Shown piece after piece: positions 1-12,500 of a stretch of 64,000 nucleotides of DNA. The position numbers and the translations under genes were made by a program. This DNA is from Steinernema hermaphroditum (taxonomy: Eukaryota > Nematoda > Chromadorea > Rhabditida > Steinernematidae). Position 1 is the first letter of the stretch; each line of letters opens with the position of its first letter. Where the stretch lies: NCBI GenBank assembly GCA_030435675.1, contig CM059624.1, positions 2,256,769 to 2,320,768 on the forward strand, written 5' to 3'. A model generated the notes under the pieces. The model saw only the letters and a program-made list of their open reading frames with translations. It had not been told where the DNA came from and did not search any database.

Positions 1-7
1 TCCTTAC

Positions 8-563
8 CTTCTACTACTAGCGTGATACTCGTAAAGTTCTCGTTGTGGAATGCATAGTAAGTGCCTTGATCGCTCAACTGCGTATCTGAGATCACCATAC
101 GATACCATCCGTCATCGTATGTCTCCATCAGGATTCGATCGTTCTCCTTTATTGCCGTTCTATCGCGGTACCAGGCCAGCTTGAGATGAGGCTTATCCAT
201 TTGGCAGGAAAGGATGGACGTTCGGCCTTCCATGACAAAGAGGGTCTGCTGCGGACTGAGAAACTTCTCCGTCTGCGGCGACTCTTCCGCATTTCCGTCT
301 TCGACGATTAGATAAGCTACTGGATATAGTTCGTTGTCCACTTTGAGGCTGTACACGTCGCTGTCGACGAGGTCGGCTTTTGTGATGACCAGCACTTCGA
401 GGAGGTCATGGCTGATCCGATCGATCTTTCCCTGTTCAATTTTGATCGGCTCTTCTCCTTTGTACCAAACGATGGCAGTGTCTTCTGGCAAATAGGAGTT
501 CAGTTCACAGGTGATCGAGGCCGTCGAGCCCATCTTGATAACATACGATGGAACGGCAAGCGA
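8..563 (-). other. Ig domains 10 and 11 of the titin-like protein
   Basis: The last exon in the window encodes two adjacent Ig I-set domains. The first has ITCEL, WYKGEE and DSDVYSL. The second has ILSCQM, WYRDRT and DQGTYYAF. The preceding 84-nt intron (647-564) needs the acceptor CAGTCAG rather than the neighbouring TTTCCAG to keep the frame. Confidence 0.85.
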
Positions 564-3500
564 CTGACTGGAAAGTGTCTTCTCCGAGTAGGCCAGAGAC
601 TTTTGGGAACTTCGATGTGAATTCGGTTCTCCCAGGGATTCACTTACGATGACGTTGAACAACGGGTTGCTTTTAGCCGAGCTGGCTTCCGAGTGATCCT
701 CGGTTGTTTGGACGGTAATGTGGGCTTCGTTCCAGGGCACTTCCTCCAAGAAGGCGGCGGTCACGTCGTGGACACTTCTGGCTATGATCGAGACAGATAG
801 TTTCGCCGATTTTATTGGTTTCTCTCTTTCAGTCGTGCTTCTGACGAGGACTTCTTGGGTGAGCGAATCACAGGAGCGATCGAAAGACGTTGAAACCAGG
901 GCATTTTCTACCGTAGGATCGGTGGAGAAGTATCCACAGACTTTAGCATAGCTAAAAGCAGTCATGACTGTGCTATCTCCAGAGACTTCCGGTTCTTGCT
1001 GGATGACTACGGTCAAATCATTCCACGAAAATGCCGCTTCCACTTGCTCTCTTTCTTCAGGGGAAACATGAGCGTTAACCTTCAGTTTCGAGTGCTTCCT
1101 TTTGAGAGCGAAGTCCTCGGTTACGGTAGCCTCTGGCTCTTTGATCGGTTCGATTTCTTCCTTCTTCAGCTGCTCTACGATCGTCTTCACAGGACTATCC
1201 CTGTCGAGGGCCAACTGATTCTTGGGGATGTAGATGAACGACGATCGTTCGTCGTTTTCGAAGAAGATCGGTGGTTCCGGGGTGAATGTCTCTACGGAGC
1301 AATGGCACAAGGCGAAGGTGTTGTCGGATTCGTTGCCGGCATCCGATTCCTCGCACACCATCTGCATCGAGATCGATTCGTCGAAAATGTACTGCGACAG
1401 CGACATGTTCACCATGCACAAGCTGAAGGTTACGGTAGCTTCATTGGATTCCACAGGTTTTTCGAAAACAAAACTGGAAGACACTCTGTTTCGTGGTTCC
1501 CCTCTGACGGAAAGTTGCTTTTGGAGCTTAATGACACTGGCAGAAAGGTCAACGGGAGCGTCGGTGTCACTGAGGAACATCACGATTGTCTTGGTGATGG
1601 CTTCTTCTTCGGGTTTCAGGAGATCAGGTTCTACAAGGGCGTTCACGACCTGAGGCTTCTTGGGGACTGGAGGTGGAGTTTTCTGAGAAATCGAACTTTT
1701 CCGTGAAGATTGGGAATCTTGCCGGTGCAGAGGAGGAAGATCTGCCTCTCGAGTGTTAGAAGCAGAAGATCTTCGGGAGTCTGACGCCATGAAAGTGCCG
1801 GACGTCTTCATGGAAATTGACGATTTTCGGGTGGTAGGAGCTTCGCAGTTCCCATTGGCAGCGCAGTCTTTCTTTTCTTCGAAGCTCCCGTTTAAAGAAG
1901 AAAGATCAAATCGGGGCTTCTGAGCATCGGTCTTTCTAATCCCTTCTGGTGACTTCTCCTCGGGAATTGTGGTGATGTTTGGAGCAGGAGTGGTAGAAAC
2001 CGGCGTAGAACTCAACTTGCCTGGGGCGCTGTGGACACTGGCCGAGAGAGTTGGCGTCGGAGCCGGGGTTACCGTAGCCTCGATCACGGTAGCCATGATA
2101 GCATTCATGTGTTGAGACACCTTTGTGAGGACATCGATAACGATTTGAGTGGAATCTTCCGACTTGCTCTCGGCACAGAGGCGTTGAATCGTCTCAATTT
2201 CATCGGTGATCCTCTTGAAAAGGTTTCTGATGGCGGATCTATTCGCTTCTCCCGACGACTTCTTCCCATTTCGATCGGCTTTATCCGACACGATGCCTTC
2301 TAGATTGCTGAGTTGGTCTCTGACCCCCACTATGACGGGAGTCATTCTGGCTATGTCGGCGCTGAGCCTTCCCAAAGCCTTCTTCTTCTCGTCGAAGTCA
2401 TCGATTTCTGCTCGGTTCTTTGTCAGTTCCTCCAGTTCGGCTTCGATTCGTTGCTCTTCTTCGGTGATCAGAGTGGTTTCCAGATTCTCTAGCTTCTTTT
2501 TCAGGACGTCAATGGGCGTTCTGAGCAGTTCGTAATTGTCAGATTCCATTTCAGGGTCCGAATCCAGATTGATGATCATCTCGGCCAGTCGTGTCCTTAG
2601 CAGTTCTTCACTCGCCTCAGCTTGCGCCTTGGACACAGGCTCCTGGAGGGCGATATGCTCGGAGATGTCGAAGATGGCCTTTTCGATTCGCTGCGCCTCT
2701 GAATCGAGCTCTTCACTTTGGAATCTTTCCAGATCGTGCTGGACATCAATGCACGTCTTCAACAGCTTCTCGATTTCGTCTTTGCTCACGGCTCCTTGGT
2801 GAGGGGGCACTGGAGGCGCCGGAGCTTCTTCGTTCATGAACTCCGGGTGTATATGTGGTCGTTCTTGCACCGGCTCAGGTACCGTAATCTCCGGCTTATG
2901 GCTCATGATATTCTCGATCTCCAGCGACGCTCCGCTTAGCTTCTTAGTGATCCCGGCACTTTCTTGGGGTTTCAGGAAAGATGTCTGAATCTCGAAGGAA
3001 GTGGTGCTCTCCTGGAGGCTGGAGTCCTGGCTGGGTATGCTGGTGAACACCGGCTTACTGTAGCTCTGACGTGCTTCCATTGTTTTCAGGGACTGCACAG
3101 ATTTCTGGATGGGCGATTCGTTCAAAGGTGGCGGAGTGGGAATGATCGGCTTGAAAATGTCGAAATTATGCTCGGCTACAGTAATCTTCTGTTCCTTTGG
3201 AGGACTGAAACCCTTCTGGAAGGGCCCAAATTCGTCATTGGCTGGCCTACTAGCAGCATGGTCGGATACGGTAGTTGTCGTGGTCCTGACGGACTCGTAG
3301 AATTCTCTCCGAAATTCTTCTTGAGGGTCTTGAAGGGATCGAGGAAGCGACGAGTAGTACTGATTGGATTCGGTGTGGCTGTCCTGGAGCGATTTTTCTT
3401 CGCCGTTTACGGTACTTCTTGAGGTCTTGAATGACTGTGACAGGTCCGTCAACGATTCCAGGATTTCTTCCAAGTCGATGTCGACCGGCTGTCCTTTGTA

Positions 3501-6500
3501 GAGCACCTTCTTAGGCAGGAGCGCCACACGAGGCTCATAGAAACGGTCTTCAACGGGAAGCGATACAGTTTCCGCTCCGTGGAAGGGGTCATCGAAGTTA
3601 GTAGAGCCCCATAGGCTGTCAGCCTCCTCTGCAATGGTGCAGGTGACCTTCTCGAGAGTGCTCTGCTTCTTGAAGCTCCGACTGACACTGCCAGCGTCGA
3701 AGTACTTGTGAATGATGAATGATTCGGTGACATCGATCACTTCGCTGACTCCGCTCTTGTTTATTTGGAAGAAGCTCATGCCAGCGGTGGGCGAGGGCAC
3801 GTAGGAATATGAGTAAGAAGGCAAGCTCTCGTCGATGCTCGTGCTTGTGGCCTCTTGCTCGTGAAGCTTCAGATCTAAAAGAATGCATCCGTTAGGATAT
3901 CGCAAGTCCACGATGGGCCTAAAGCTCCGTGATTGAATTTTGAGTCCCAAGGGTAAGTCGTAAGGATAAGAGCCCTAGTGGAAAGGGTGATGATGCCAGG
4001 GGTCTTTCACATAGAGTATGCCCCTCCCCCGGAAGGTAGCACCCAGGGCCACCCTCAAAACTCAAACAATACCCCGTCCCGTTCCCCTAATAAGTCCATG
4101 AGTTGTTAAAAGAGTCCAAAAATTAATACCTTTCTTAAGTTTCAAAAACCGAAAGCAGCTGAAACTCGCCATGCAGTCGCCACCAGAAAACAAATAGTAA
4201 AATAGGAGAGCGGAGAAGTCGTGATTGTCGTTCGCAAAAATGAAAACAATTGGTTGGACCAGCCAGCAGCAAGAACCGGCAGCAAGCGGCGAGAGGCGGA
4301 TAGCGAAAAGCGGAGCGGTCGGCGCCAAGCGAAAAGAAGCGACTTGCCTGTGACTTTGAGGAAGCAGCTGGTGGCCGCCTGACCGATGGTGTTGCTCGCC
4401 ACGCACACATACTCGCCTTCGTCCTCGGCGATCACGCTCTTGAAGCGTAGCAGACACACGCCGTCCTCGTAGACGAGTTCGTAGTCGCTGAAACGAAAAG
4501 GATCACATTTCTTGTTTGTATCAAATTCGTTCTTTAGGAACTAAGATCGGCTAAAGGGCAGGTGATAAATTTTGTGTGTCACTTAACCTCCACAAGTGCG
4601 GAAAAGTAGAAAAACTATTGATAATTTATGGGCTTTTAAGATGACCGATGGGAATCGCAGCCAGACAGTCAAAAAGGTCGAAGATCTATGAAGATCGGTG
4701 CGCTCCTGCAGCAATTTAAAGAACTTTTCGACCCACATTTCAAGCGAAAACCATTAAGGCACAGTATATCGACCCGTTCTCTAACATATAGCACATTATT
4801 TTTCAGTCAGAAACCTATAGAGTGATAGTAAATTTGACAAAAAAAAACGGGGCAGTGCTATGAAAGGACCAGCAGCTACTAATGTAGCTCGTAAAGTGTT
4901 GCCGATGTACGTTTGGTTGCCTGATTGCCAGTGTGTTTGCCTACCATGTTTGGGGTGCAGGGTTCAATCCCACTTGTGTCTATCTCTTCTAAATTCGAAT
5001 CGAATATTGGATAATCGAAAGATCACTCGATTCCACAACCCTAGTGCGCTCAGCGGTTAGAAACATAGATCGCATGCGCTCTTTACTTGAATCATAGATA
5101 CAAACTGGTCTACGTTTTCAATGTGAGTACTGTGATGTACAAAAGATTTCTGATTTCTATGTTCTAGTTGTGTTTCAGACTTATATTTGTGAATGCCTAT
5201 TGAATATCACTCTCAAACTACAATTTAAGTAATCACATTCTGTAGAATTTCTTATTTCTACCAGTTGCACTATCTTCTTTTCATTGGGCAGCAAGAAGAA
5301 CAGCTTATCGGGGCTTACCACAGCAGACATCTGTTAGGTTTCTGTCATTCAATAGCGTTTATTTTGTGACATTAATATCCCCGTTTTGTATCCCGTCTTT
5401 AATTAGCGATTCGTTATCTGCTTTCCTGTACATTGCAACCTCTGATCTGATTTACCAATCTATCAATCGTCCTTGTTTCCATGTTTTTGTTATCAAAAAA
5501 ACCGTTTGTTAAATTTAGTCCTCGAAAATGTACTGATGACAGCCGACTAAAAAAGACGATCAATCAATAGGTCGCCAAGCACAAAAAGTGGATGGCGGAC
5601 AGCCGTGATCGCCGACTGGACTTTGCGTCGGTGTAATCTGGGCTGAGGGGTGTTGCGTGCCCGCGACTTGCAATTCGGAGAGGTGGCAACAACATGACGT
5701 CCGCGGCCGACGCCCTCCTTGATGTGATTTATTGGATGGCTGCAGAGGAGAGGACTACTACCTGCCAATCAGTTTTTGTTGATTGGCGGCCGCTCTTCGG
5801 CGAAATGCTGTTTTTGCAATTTTAAGGGGGTAATTGATTGTTGGCCGGAGAAATGAATGGGAACGAATACTTAGCGTTATTTTTAGAAATGATACAAAGT
5901 CAGCTTTCAAAGGAGCTGTTAGCAGTCACGATTGGTCTAAATCACCTAGTTAGTATCGAAACCGGAAACCATTGCCACATGTTTTACACCATTCACTATT
6001 AATCTTTAGGTTTTTGGTCGATTCCTTGTCATCCCCGGCTAAATCGCAATCTCAAATCCATATTGAAGGTTTACAACAATTCACATTTGATGAGCTCTGG
6101 CCCAAGTGCAGTCAATAAGGGCTGTGTTTGTTAGCACATTATTTATGAGCATCTAGGATTCGATCTTGCTTTCTCATTCATTGAGTCCATTGAGTGAATA
6201 CTGTTATGATATGCACTTACTTATTTCCAGTGATTTCATCTCCATCGACGAACCACTTCACGCTCGGCACGGGAATGCCGCCAACGATGCTTTTCAGCGT
6301 CAGTGACTTCCCTATAGTAGTCGTCACATTCTCCAATCTCTTGTGGAATGTAGGTGCCTGTGCGTGAGCGGAACTGCTCAGCGACGTCTCTTCTGACGGC
6401 GACGGTTGTCTCTGGATCTAAACAAGTTCATTCATCTTGGTTACTCGCTTTGGATCCTGTTATATAGCATCGATAGTCAATAATGTTACATACCTGGATG

Positions 6501-9500
6501 TGTTGTGATGTCGACACCTGTTCGCCAATGACGACGCTGGTGGATTCGGTTTGAGGGTGCAAAGTGGTGAGGTTAATGTTGGTTCGGGTCTGCTGTTCCA
6601 GGTTCAGGGTTTCCTGGGTGGTCTGAAAAGGGATGGATTTAAAGTTAGAGATCCACTTCGCTGGTTTACATGTCGAAGTTGAAAGATATAAGAGTGTACG
6701 TGGGGCTTCAGATAATCTTGGAGCACGGTAAATTCGGTTTGAACGCGATGAAATTTATGAAAATTGCGTCGTCAGGCCAAAATCGGATCAAAAAATCGAC
6801 AATTTGACATGCAAGTTATGGCCTATTTAGCGCTAAAAAGTGTTCACTTTGGCAGAAATCAAAAAAAAAGTTGCTACGGCAGGAATGGAACTCGAATAGA
6901 CCGTCTAGAAATCAGCACTGCTATCCACTGTACCAATTGACCATCATTTTCAAATTTACTGTGTCTGTGTGGTCAAGTGGATAGCATTTCAGCTCAGTAA
7001 ATGTTCGATTCGGGTTCGACTCCGATAGGAACGCTTTCGATTTCTTAGCAATTCCGACCTTTTTTATTTCAGCACACATCAAAGGACCTAAATTTTCAAA
7101 CCTTCTCGGCCTAGTGTTTTGGCTGATTTTTCTCAAAATGGAAGATTCACCTACCTTCTTCATCGTCCAAGTGTCCTTTGCACTCATTTTGGCCTCCAAA
7201 TGACTCAAAATCCACTTGTACGCGACCTGCTCCTTTTCGAATCCAGGTGTCATCACCTTCAGCACAGCCTCCAATACCTCCGGCTGCTTCTTCAACTCAG
7301 CGAATACCGTAACCAGTTCCTCATTTGTCACTTCAGTAGCCAAAAGATTGGCCAATAAAGAGAACATGTGAGGTTCGATGATGGTCAGTTCGTAATCGAA
7401 TTCTAGAGGAGGTCTAACGATCTCTACATTGACGATTCCTTCGGCTTCATGCTGGCTACGGTAGATCATCTGGCTCGACTCGGTCAAGTCGGCCGTCTGT
7501 CCAACGAGCTTCGCTTCACCTACAGCCTTCAGATTCTGGACTGTCGCCGCCTCGAGGGGTCGATGCTGGAGCTGGACGCCGGTGTTTGCCCTCTCCGGCG
7601 CCCTCTCCAACGCATACAGCGCAGTGGTGTTGTTGAACATGCTGCTCATCGACTCCTTTTGGCCATCACGTCTGTCCAGAAGCCAAATGTCCTTGGTCTG
7701 CATGACTTCGCCCGTCCGCAGGAAGTACTCTCGATCGCTCAAGTAGGTGATGAAGTCCTTCTCCGAGTGGACGATGGTGAGTTCTTGACTGAAGTTGCGC
7801 GTCGGCTGTTCTGTGTGCACGATGAGGCCGACGGTCTCCTCGGCAAAGCCCTCTTCTGCCTGGGAGACCTGCGCTTCAATGTGCTCGACGGTGATCGATG
7901 GCGATCGGGAGCTGGCGGCGCAAGCGTCAAGACGAACTTCTAGAAGCATTTTCTGCGGCTCGACGATCTTCAGCTCGTGCTCGAATGTTGGACTTTGACG
8001 GCGCACTTCGATGTTGGTGGCCTCGTCGGCTTTGTGCATATCTCGGTACACCATTACGGTACTTTTCTGCTCGTCGGTGATGATTTCCTGGATGGATACG
8101 GTGCCTACCGCGTGCAGCTTCTTAAGGGCTATTTCCTCAAGGAGCTCGTGGGGTTGGACGTGATAGGCGTGCTCGTGTTCTTCTGGGCATTCGATGACAA
8201 CCAGAAGGGTGGTGGTGTTGTAGATTCCAGAAGTAGAAGCTTCTTCTGGAGCTCTCTGAACCAGTTTAATGGTTGTCGGCTCTTGCGGTCCCTCCATAGC
8301 ATCGTGGAAGACTTCATGGGTGGTCTCCGTGGTGCCCTCGACGATCTGAGTTATCGAAGTTTGCATTCGTTCGGCTTGAGTACGGCTCTCGTCGGTTGAT
8401 TGCACTTCGATTCGGATCTCCCGTTTGTGGACAGGAGCCGCCTCTTTCTGGATGAGCTCTTCCTTCTGGAGGTACTCTTGGGTTTCTTCGACCTTCTTGG
8501 AAGGTCCGGGGACAGCTTCTTCGATCTTCGTGATCTCTTCTGTCACGGTTTTCTCTTTTATTTTCTTAATCTGCTCCTCTTTCTGGAGATATTCCTGAGT
8601 TTCCTCAACTCTCTTCATCGGCTCTTCGACCTTCTTTACCAGTTCATCCTTCTGAAGGTACTCTTCTTCAGTCTCTTTGACCTTCTTGGAAGGCCCCGGA
8701 GCAGGTTCTTCGAATCGTCTGGTTGGCGTCGGAGGTCGAATGATGACCTCACGACGTTGTTGCTCAAATTCTTGCGTGGTGGTCGTCTGCTTCAAGCTTT
8801 CAATCTCGATAGTTTGGTAGAATGGGGCCAGGAGAGCGCGTTCCAGATGAGCAGCGCATTCATGGAGCACGGTAGCGAAGCATTTCTGGTTATCGGCCTT
8901 CCTATTGATGGCAATGGTGGAATGCACGGATTGGTCGGTCAGGATGCGCTCAAGTTCCACTGGCTTCGGCTCTTCGCGCTTTTCTTCTGAAATGGTTTCT
9001 GTTAGAAAGGGTTGGCCCTGTAACGCGCCATCTTATGTTCGTTTTCGACCTTTTACTTTCAATCACGAAAAAGTTCCGCTATCCTCATCTTCTACACCCA
9101 TCTATATCTCGTCATTTTGGCTATTCCCAACTTACTCGGCTCTTGGACAATCAGAGTGCAGGTGAACAAAGCGCATCCATGTTCATTCTCGGCGCGGCAC
9201 TCATATCTTCCCGACTGGATCAGCTGGACGTTCTTGATGATCAGCTGCGAATGTCCCTCCGTCGTGATGATCTTGTAGTAGTTGGAGTCGTGAATTTTCT
9301 GGTTATCACGATACCAAGCGATGGTCGGCATGGGACTACCGTACACCTTAGTATGAATGGTGACATTCTGCCCCTCCACAGCGCTGAACGTTTCGCGTTG
9401 AATTTGGAACGAAGGCGGTGCTGGAAGTGTCTCGGCAGCGGATTCGTAGTGCACCGACTGTTCCTCTTCGTCGCTCGAATGCACTTCGTTCATGAGATAG

Positions 9501-12500
9501 TCGACGGATTCTTGAAGCGCCTCGACGAACACCTTTGCCACAAGAGTTTGGGCTATTCCTTCGGCTACTTTAACCAGCAGGGAGTAGGATTCTTAAAATA
9601 GTCCATAATTATGGCATCCTTCTGATCTGACCTACCTTCACGTTTCTGAATATTTGTCGTTTCGGTGAAGTCCTCTTCAGTGTTCTTCAAAGTGACGGTT
9701 TTGTCTACTTGGTCACGGATTCCAGGGTAGGTTTCCTTCTGAACACTGATCGAGGTCTTTTCTTCCGTGGTTAAGGTGTCTTCGAAGCGTTGGACAGGCT
9801 TCGGCTGGGGAACTTTTCTCTTTTCCTCCGTGATCGCTTCCGCGTATTCTTCTTCTTCCGTTCGCCGAGAGATGGTCTGCTCGACTTGTGGTTGCTGCGG
9901 CTCCTTCTGGAGACGAACAGAGGTCTTCTCTTCGAGAATCATGGTGTCCTCGAAGTGTTTGACGGTTCGGGGTGGTGGGGCTAAACAAAGGTCGATGATT
10001 CTTTTGAAATTAAAAGTTTTTTGATGGGAAAGGTAACGCGATCGGTCGATCGTCGAATGTGTATAAGATTTCACAGGTGCGTCTCTATTTCGGTGGTTAC
10101 TTCAGTATCTAGGAGCTGTGTGATGTGTGCGCAACATCAGTTGTGTTCCTAAAGGATAAACGAGCATTCCTGACTCAAGCTTGCCCAAAACAGAACTTCC
10201 TAGACAACTCCCAATCCCTTGCAAGCGGACGGATTTTGCGCCTGCACAGAAAGCACGGAAGGCACAACTTAGGGTAAATTTGATTTAAGATACTCATCTG
10301 ATCAAGGACAAATCGTTCTTATGTACTCTTACTATATGTTTCTCACTAAAAATAAGATCCGTAGTTTTCGTTTAAGTAAGTCATTTTACGTACAGGGTGT
10401 TCCATAAGTTCTGTAACGCCTCAAAATGAGCATATCTCGCCGAAAATTCAATGGATTCGCGCGGAAATTGGTATACCTATAAAAGAGAACCAGGAGAACC
10501 ATAATCTAGAGCGATTGTTCGAAATCACCACTTTCACAGGAAAAAAAGGCTTCGAGAAGTTTCTTAAAATTCTTCGCCGTGGCCACGAGCGGAGGAATCC
10601 GCCTACCGTTTTTCACGAATGAGCAGATTTTTCCGATCAAACCATTCTCAAATTAGCATAACGAGCGAGTTATCCGTGAAACAGGTTCTCCTCGATCTGT
10701 TGAGTTCAAAAAAAGCCGCTTCCCACAGAAGTCCGTCAAGATATGGGCCAAAATAGAAGGGATGGCCCGAACGAAACCCGTTTTTATTGAAAAAGGTGTC
10801 AGGATTAACTCGGAAATCTATCGAGAACGGAATCTGAAGGCATAAGTGGCAAGATTCACTCAGGAGCATTTCATAAACAAGAACTAGATGCTCCAGCAGG
10901 ACCGGGCCCAGGCGCATAGATCGAAATTATCCATGGAGGTCTCGAAACAGATCTGCCCAAGTTATTGGAGCAAGGATATGTGGCCCCCCAATATCCCCGA
11001 CCTGAACCCTCAAGACTATCCCATCTATGGATTCTTGGAGAATGAAGACTCGCGAATCCGGCACACTCGCTTGGGCAGTCTGAAGCGATCTCTGGAGCGA
11101 GCATGGGCAACGGACTACTCGTGGCCACGACGAAAATTTTTAAGAAACTTCTTCAAGCCTTTTTTTCACTTAAAGTGGTGATTTCGAAGAATCGTTCTAG
11201 ATGATTGTTCATCTGGTCCTCTTTTATAGGTACACCAATTTTCGCGCGAATCCGTTGAATTTTCGGCGAGATATGCTCATTTTGAGGCGTTACAGAACTT
11301 ATGGAACACCCTGTATAAAGTCTCACTTACGTTGCTCAACGGCGAAGAACATGGACGACTCGGCCACGCCAAACCTATTCTCAGCCACAACCAGCAGCAT
11401 TCCGCTCATCTCTTTCGTAACCAGTGGAATTGCCAAAGTGGACTCGTAGCCATTAGAACGAACGAAGTTGTCCGGAATGGCCGAGCCATTGAGGTACCAC
11501 TTGAAGGAACACTTCTCCGTATCCTTCGCGATCGACACATGAGCGTTGAGTTGCTCGCCTTCGAGTAGATTGGCGGCCGAAAGGAGCTCTACGAAGCGTG
11601 GCGCCTTCGAGCGGATTTCGAACATCGACTCCTCCACCAGATCCTCCTCAACTTTCCTTGTTTCCCTCGTTTCCGTCCTTGAGATTACGGTCGTCTTCGA
11701 GTGGATGGTACCGTAGCTGTTCGTGTATTCCACGGCATATTCGACTGCCTTCTCGATTTTCTTCTTGATGATCAATGTGGACTTGTTGAACTCGTTGATA
11801 ATCTGGTGTTCAGACGAGTTTTCGAGGATTTGTCCATCGGCGAACCATTTGAAAGTGCCCGGAGTGTCCGTCTTGACCACCACAACCAGTTCGTTTTCGT
11901 ACTGCTTTTCGGTGATGACGGTCCTTACTGGAAGGGCCTGAACGAAGACTGGTCCCTTCTGGAGAGGACCTGGTTGGTCGAGGTACTGAATAGCTACCCT
12001 GGATGAACATGAATCTTGTCCCTTCCAGTTGGAGGCGATGACTTCGTAGCGTCCTTCTACCGGTCGCAAGAAGGTCGCTCTGGACTTGTTCCTCTCCGAA
12101 CTATCGATCTTGACGTACTGATTCTGCTTCACTTCAAAGTTGTTCACTCTCCAGGCGAACTCCGCCTCTGGAATGGCGTCGGCTTCAACCTCCAAAGTCA
12201 TGGGCTGATTCTCCACCGCTCTGAGGTTGGTCTCGAAGCGCTTAGTCAAAATAGGCGCTTTGGGAAGGCCTTCTTTGACGACGAATCGAGTTTTCTTGAC
12301 CGGCTTGTAGACAGGCCCCGCTTCCTTTTGGAGCTGCTTCCTTCCGAAGAGGGTGTGCTCCTCGATGACCTCTTCAGTGTACTCAGTGGTCACTCTGGTG
12401 GTCGTGGTGACAGAACCATGTTCATTAGTGGCCACACTACGGTAGTATCCTTCGGTTGGAGTCAAGAAGGTGCATCGGGAGTGATTAGTCTCGATGTCTT

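Noticed and set aside
996..1706. 236-codon plus-strand ORF
   Set aside because: Antisense shadow of the 1,076-codon titin-like exon, whose frame, composition and splice sites are consistent on the minus strand.
8400..8990. 196-codon Phe/Leu-rich plus-strand ORF that looks membrane-like
   Set aside because: It is the complement of a Glu/Lys-rich repeat exon, which always gives Phe/Leu-rich antisense frames.
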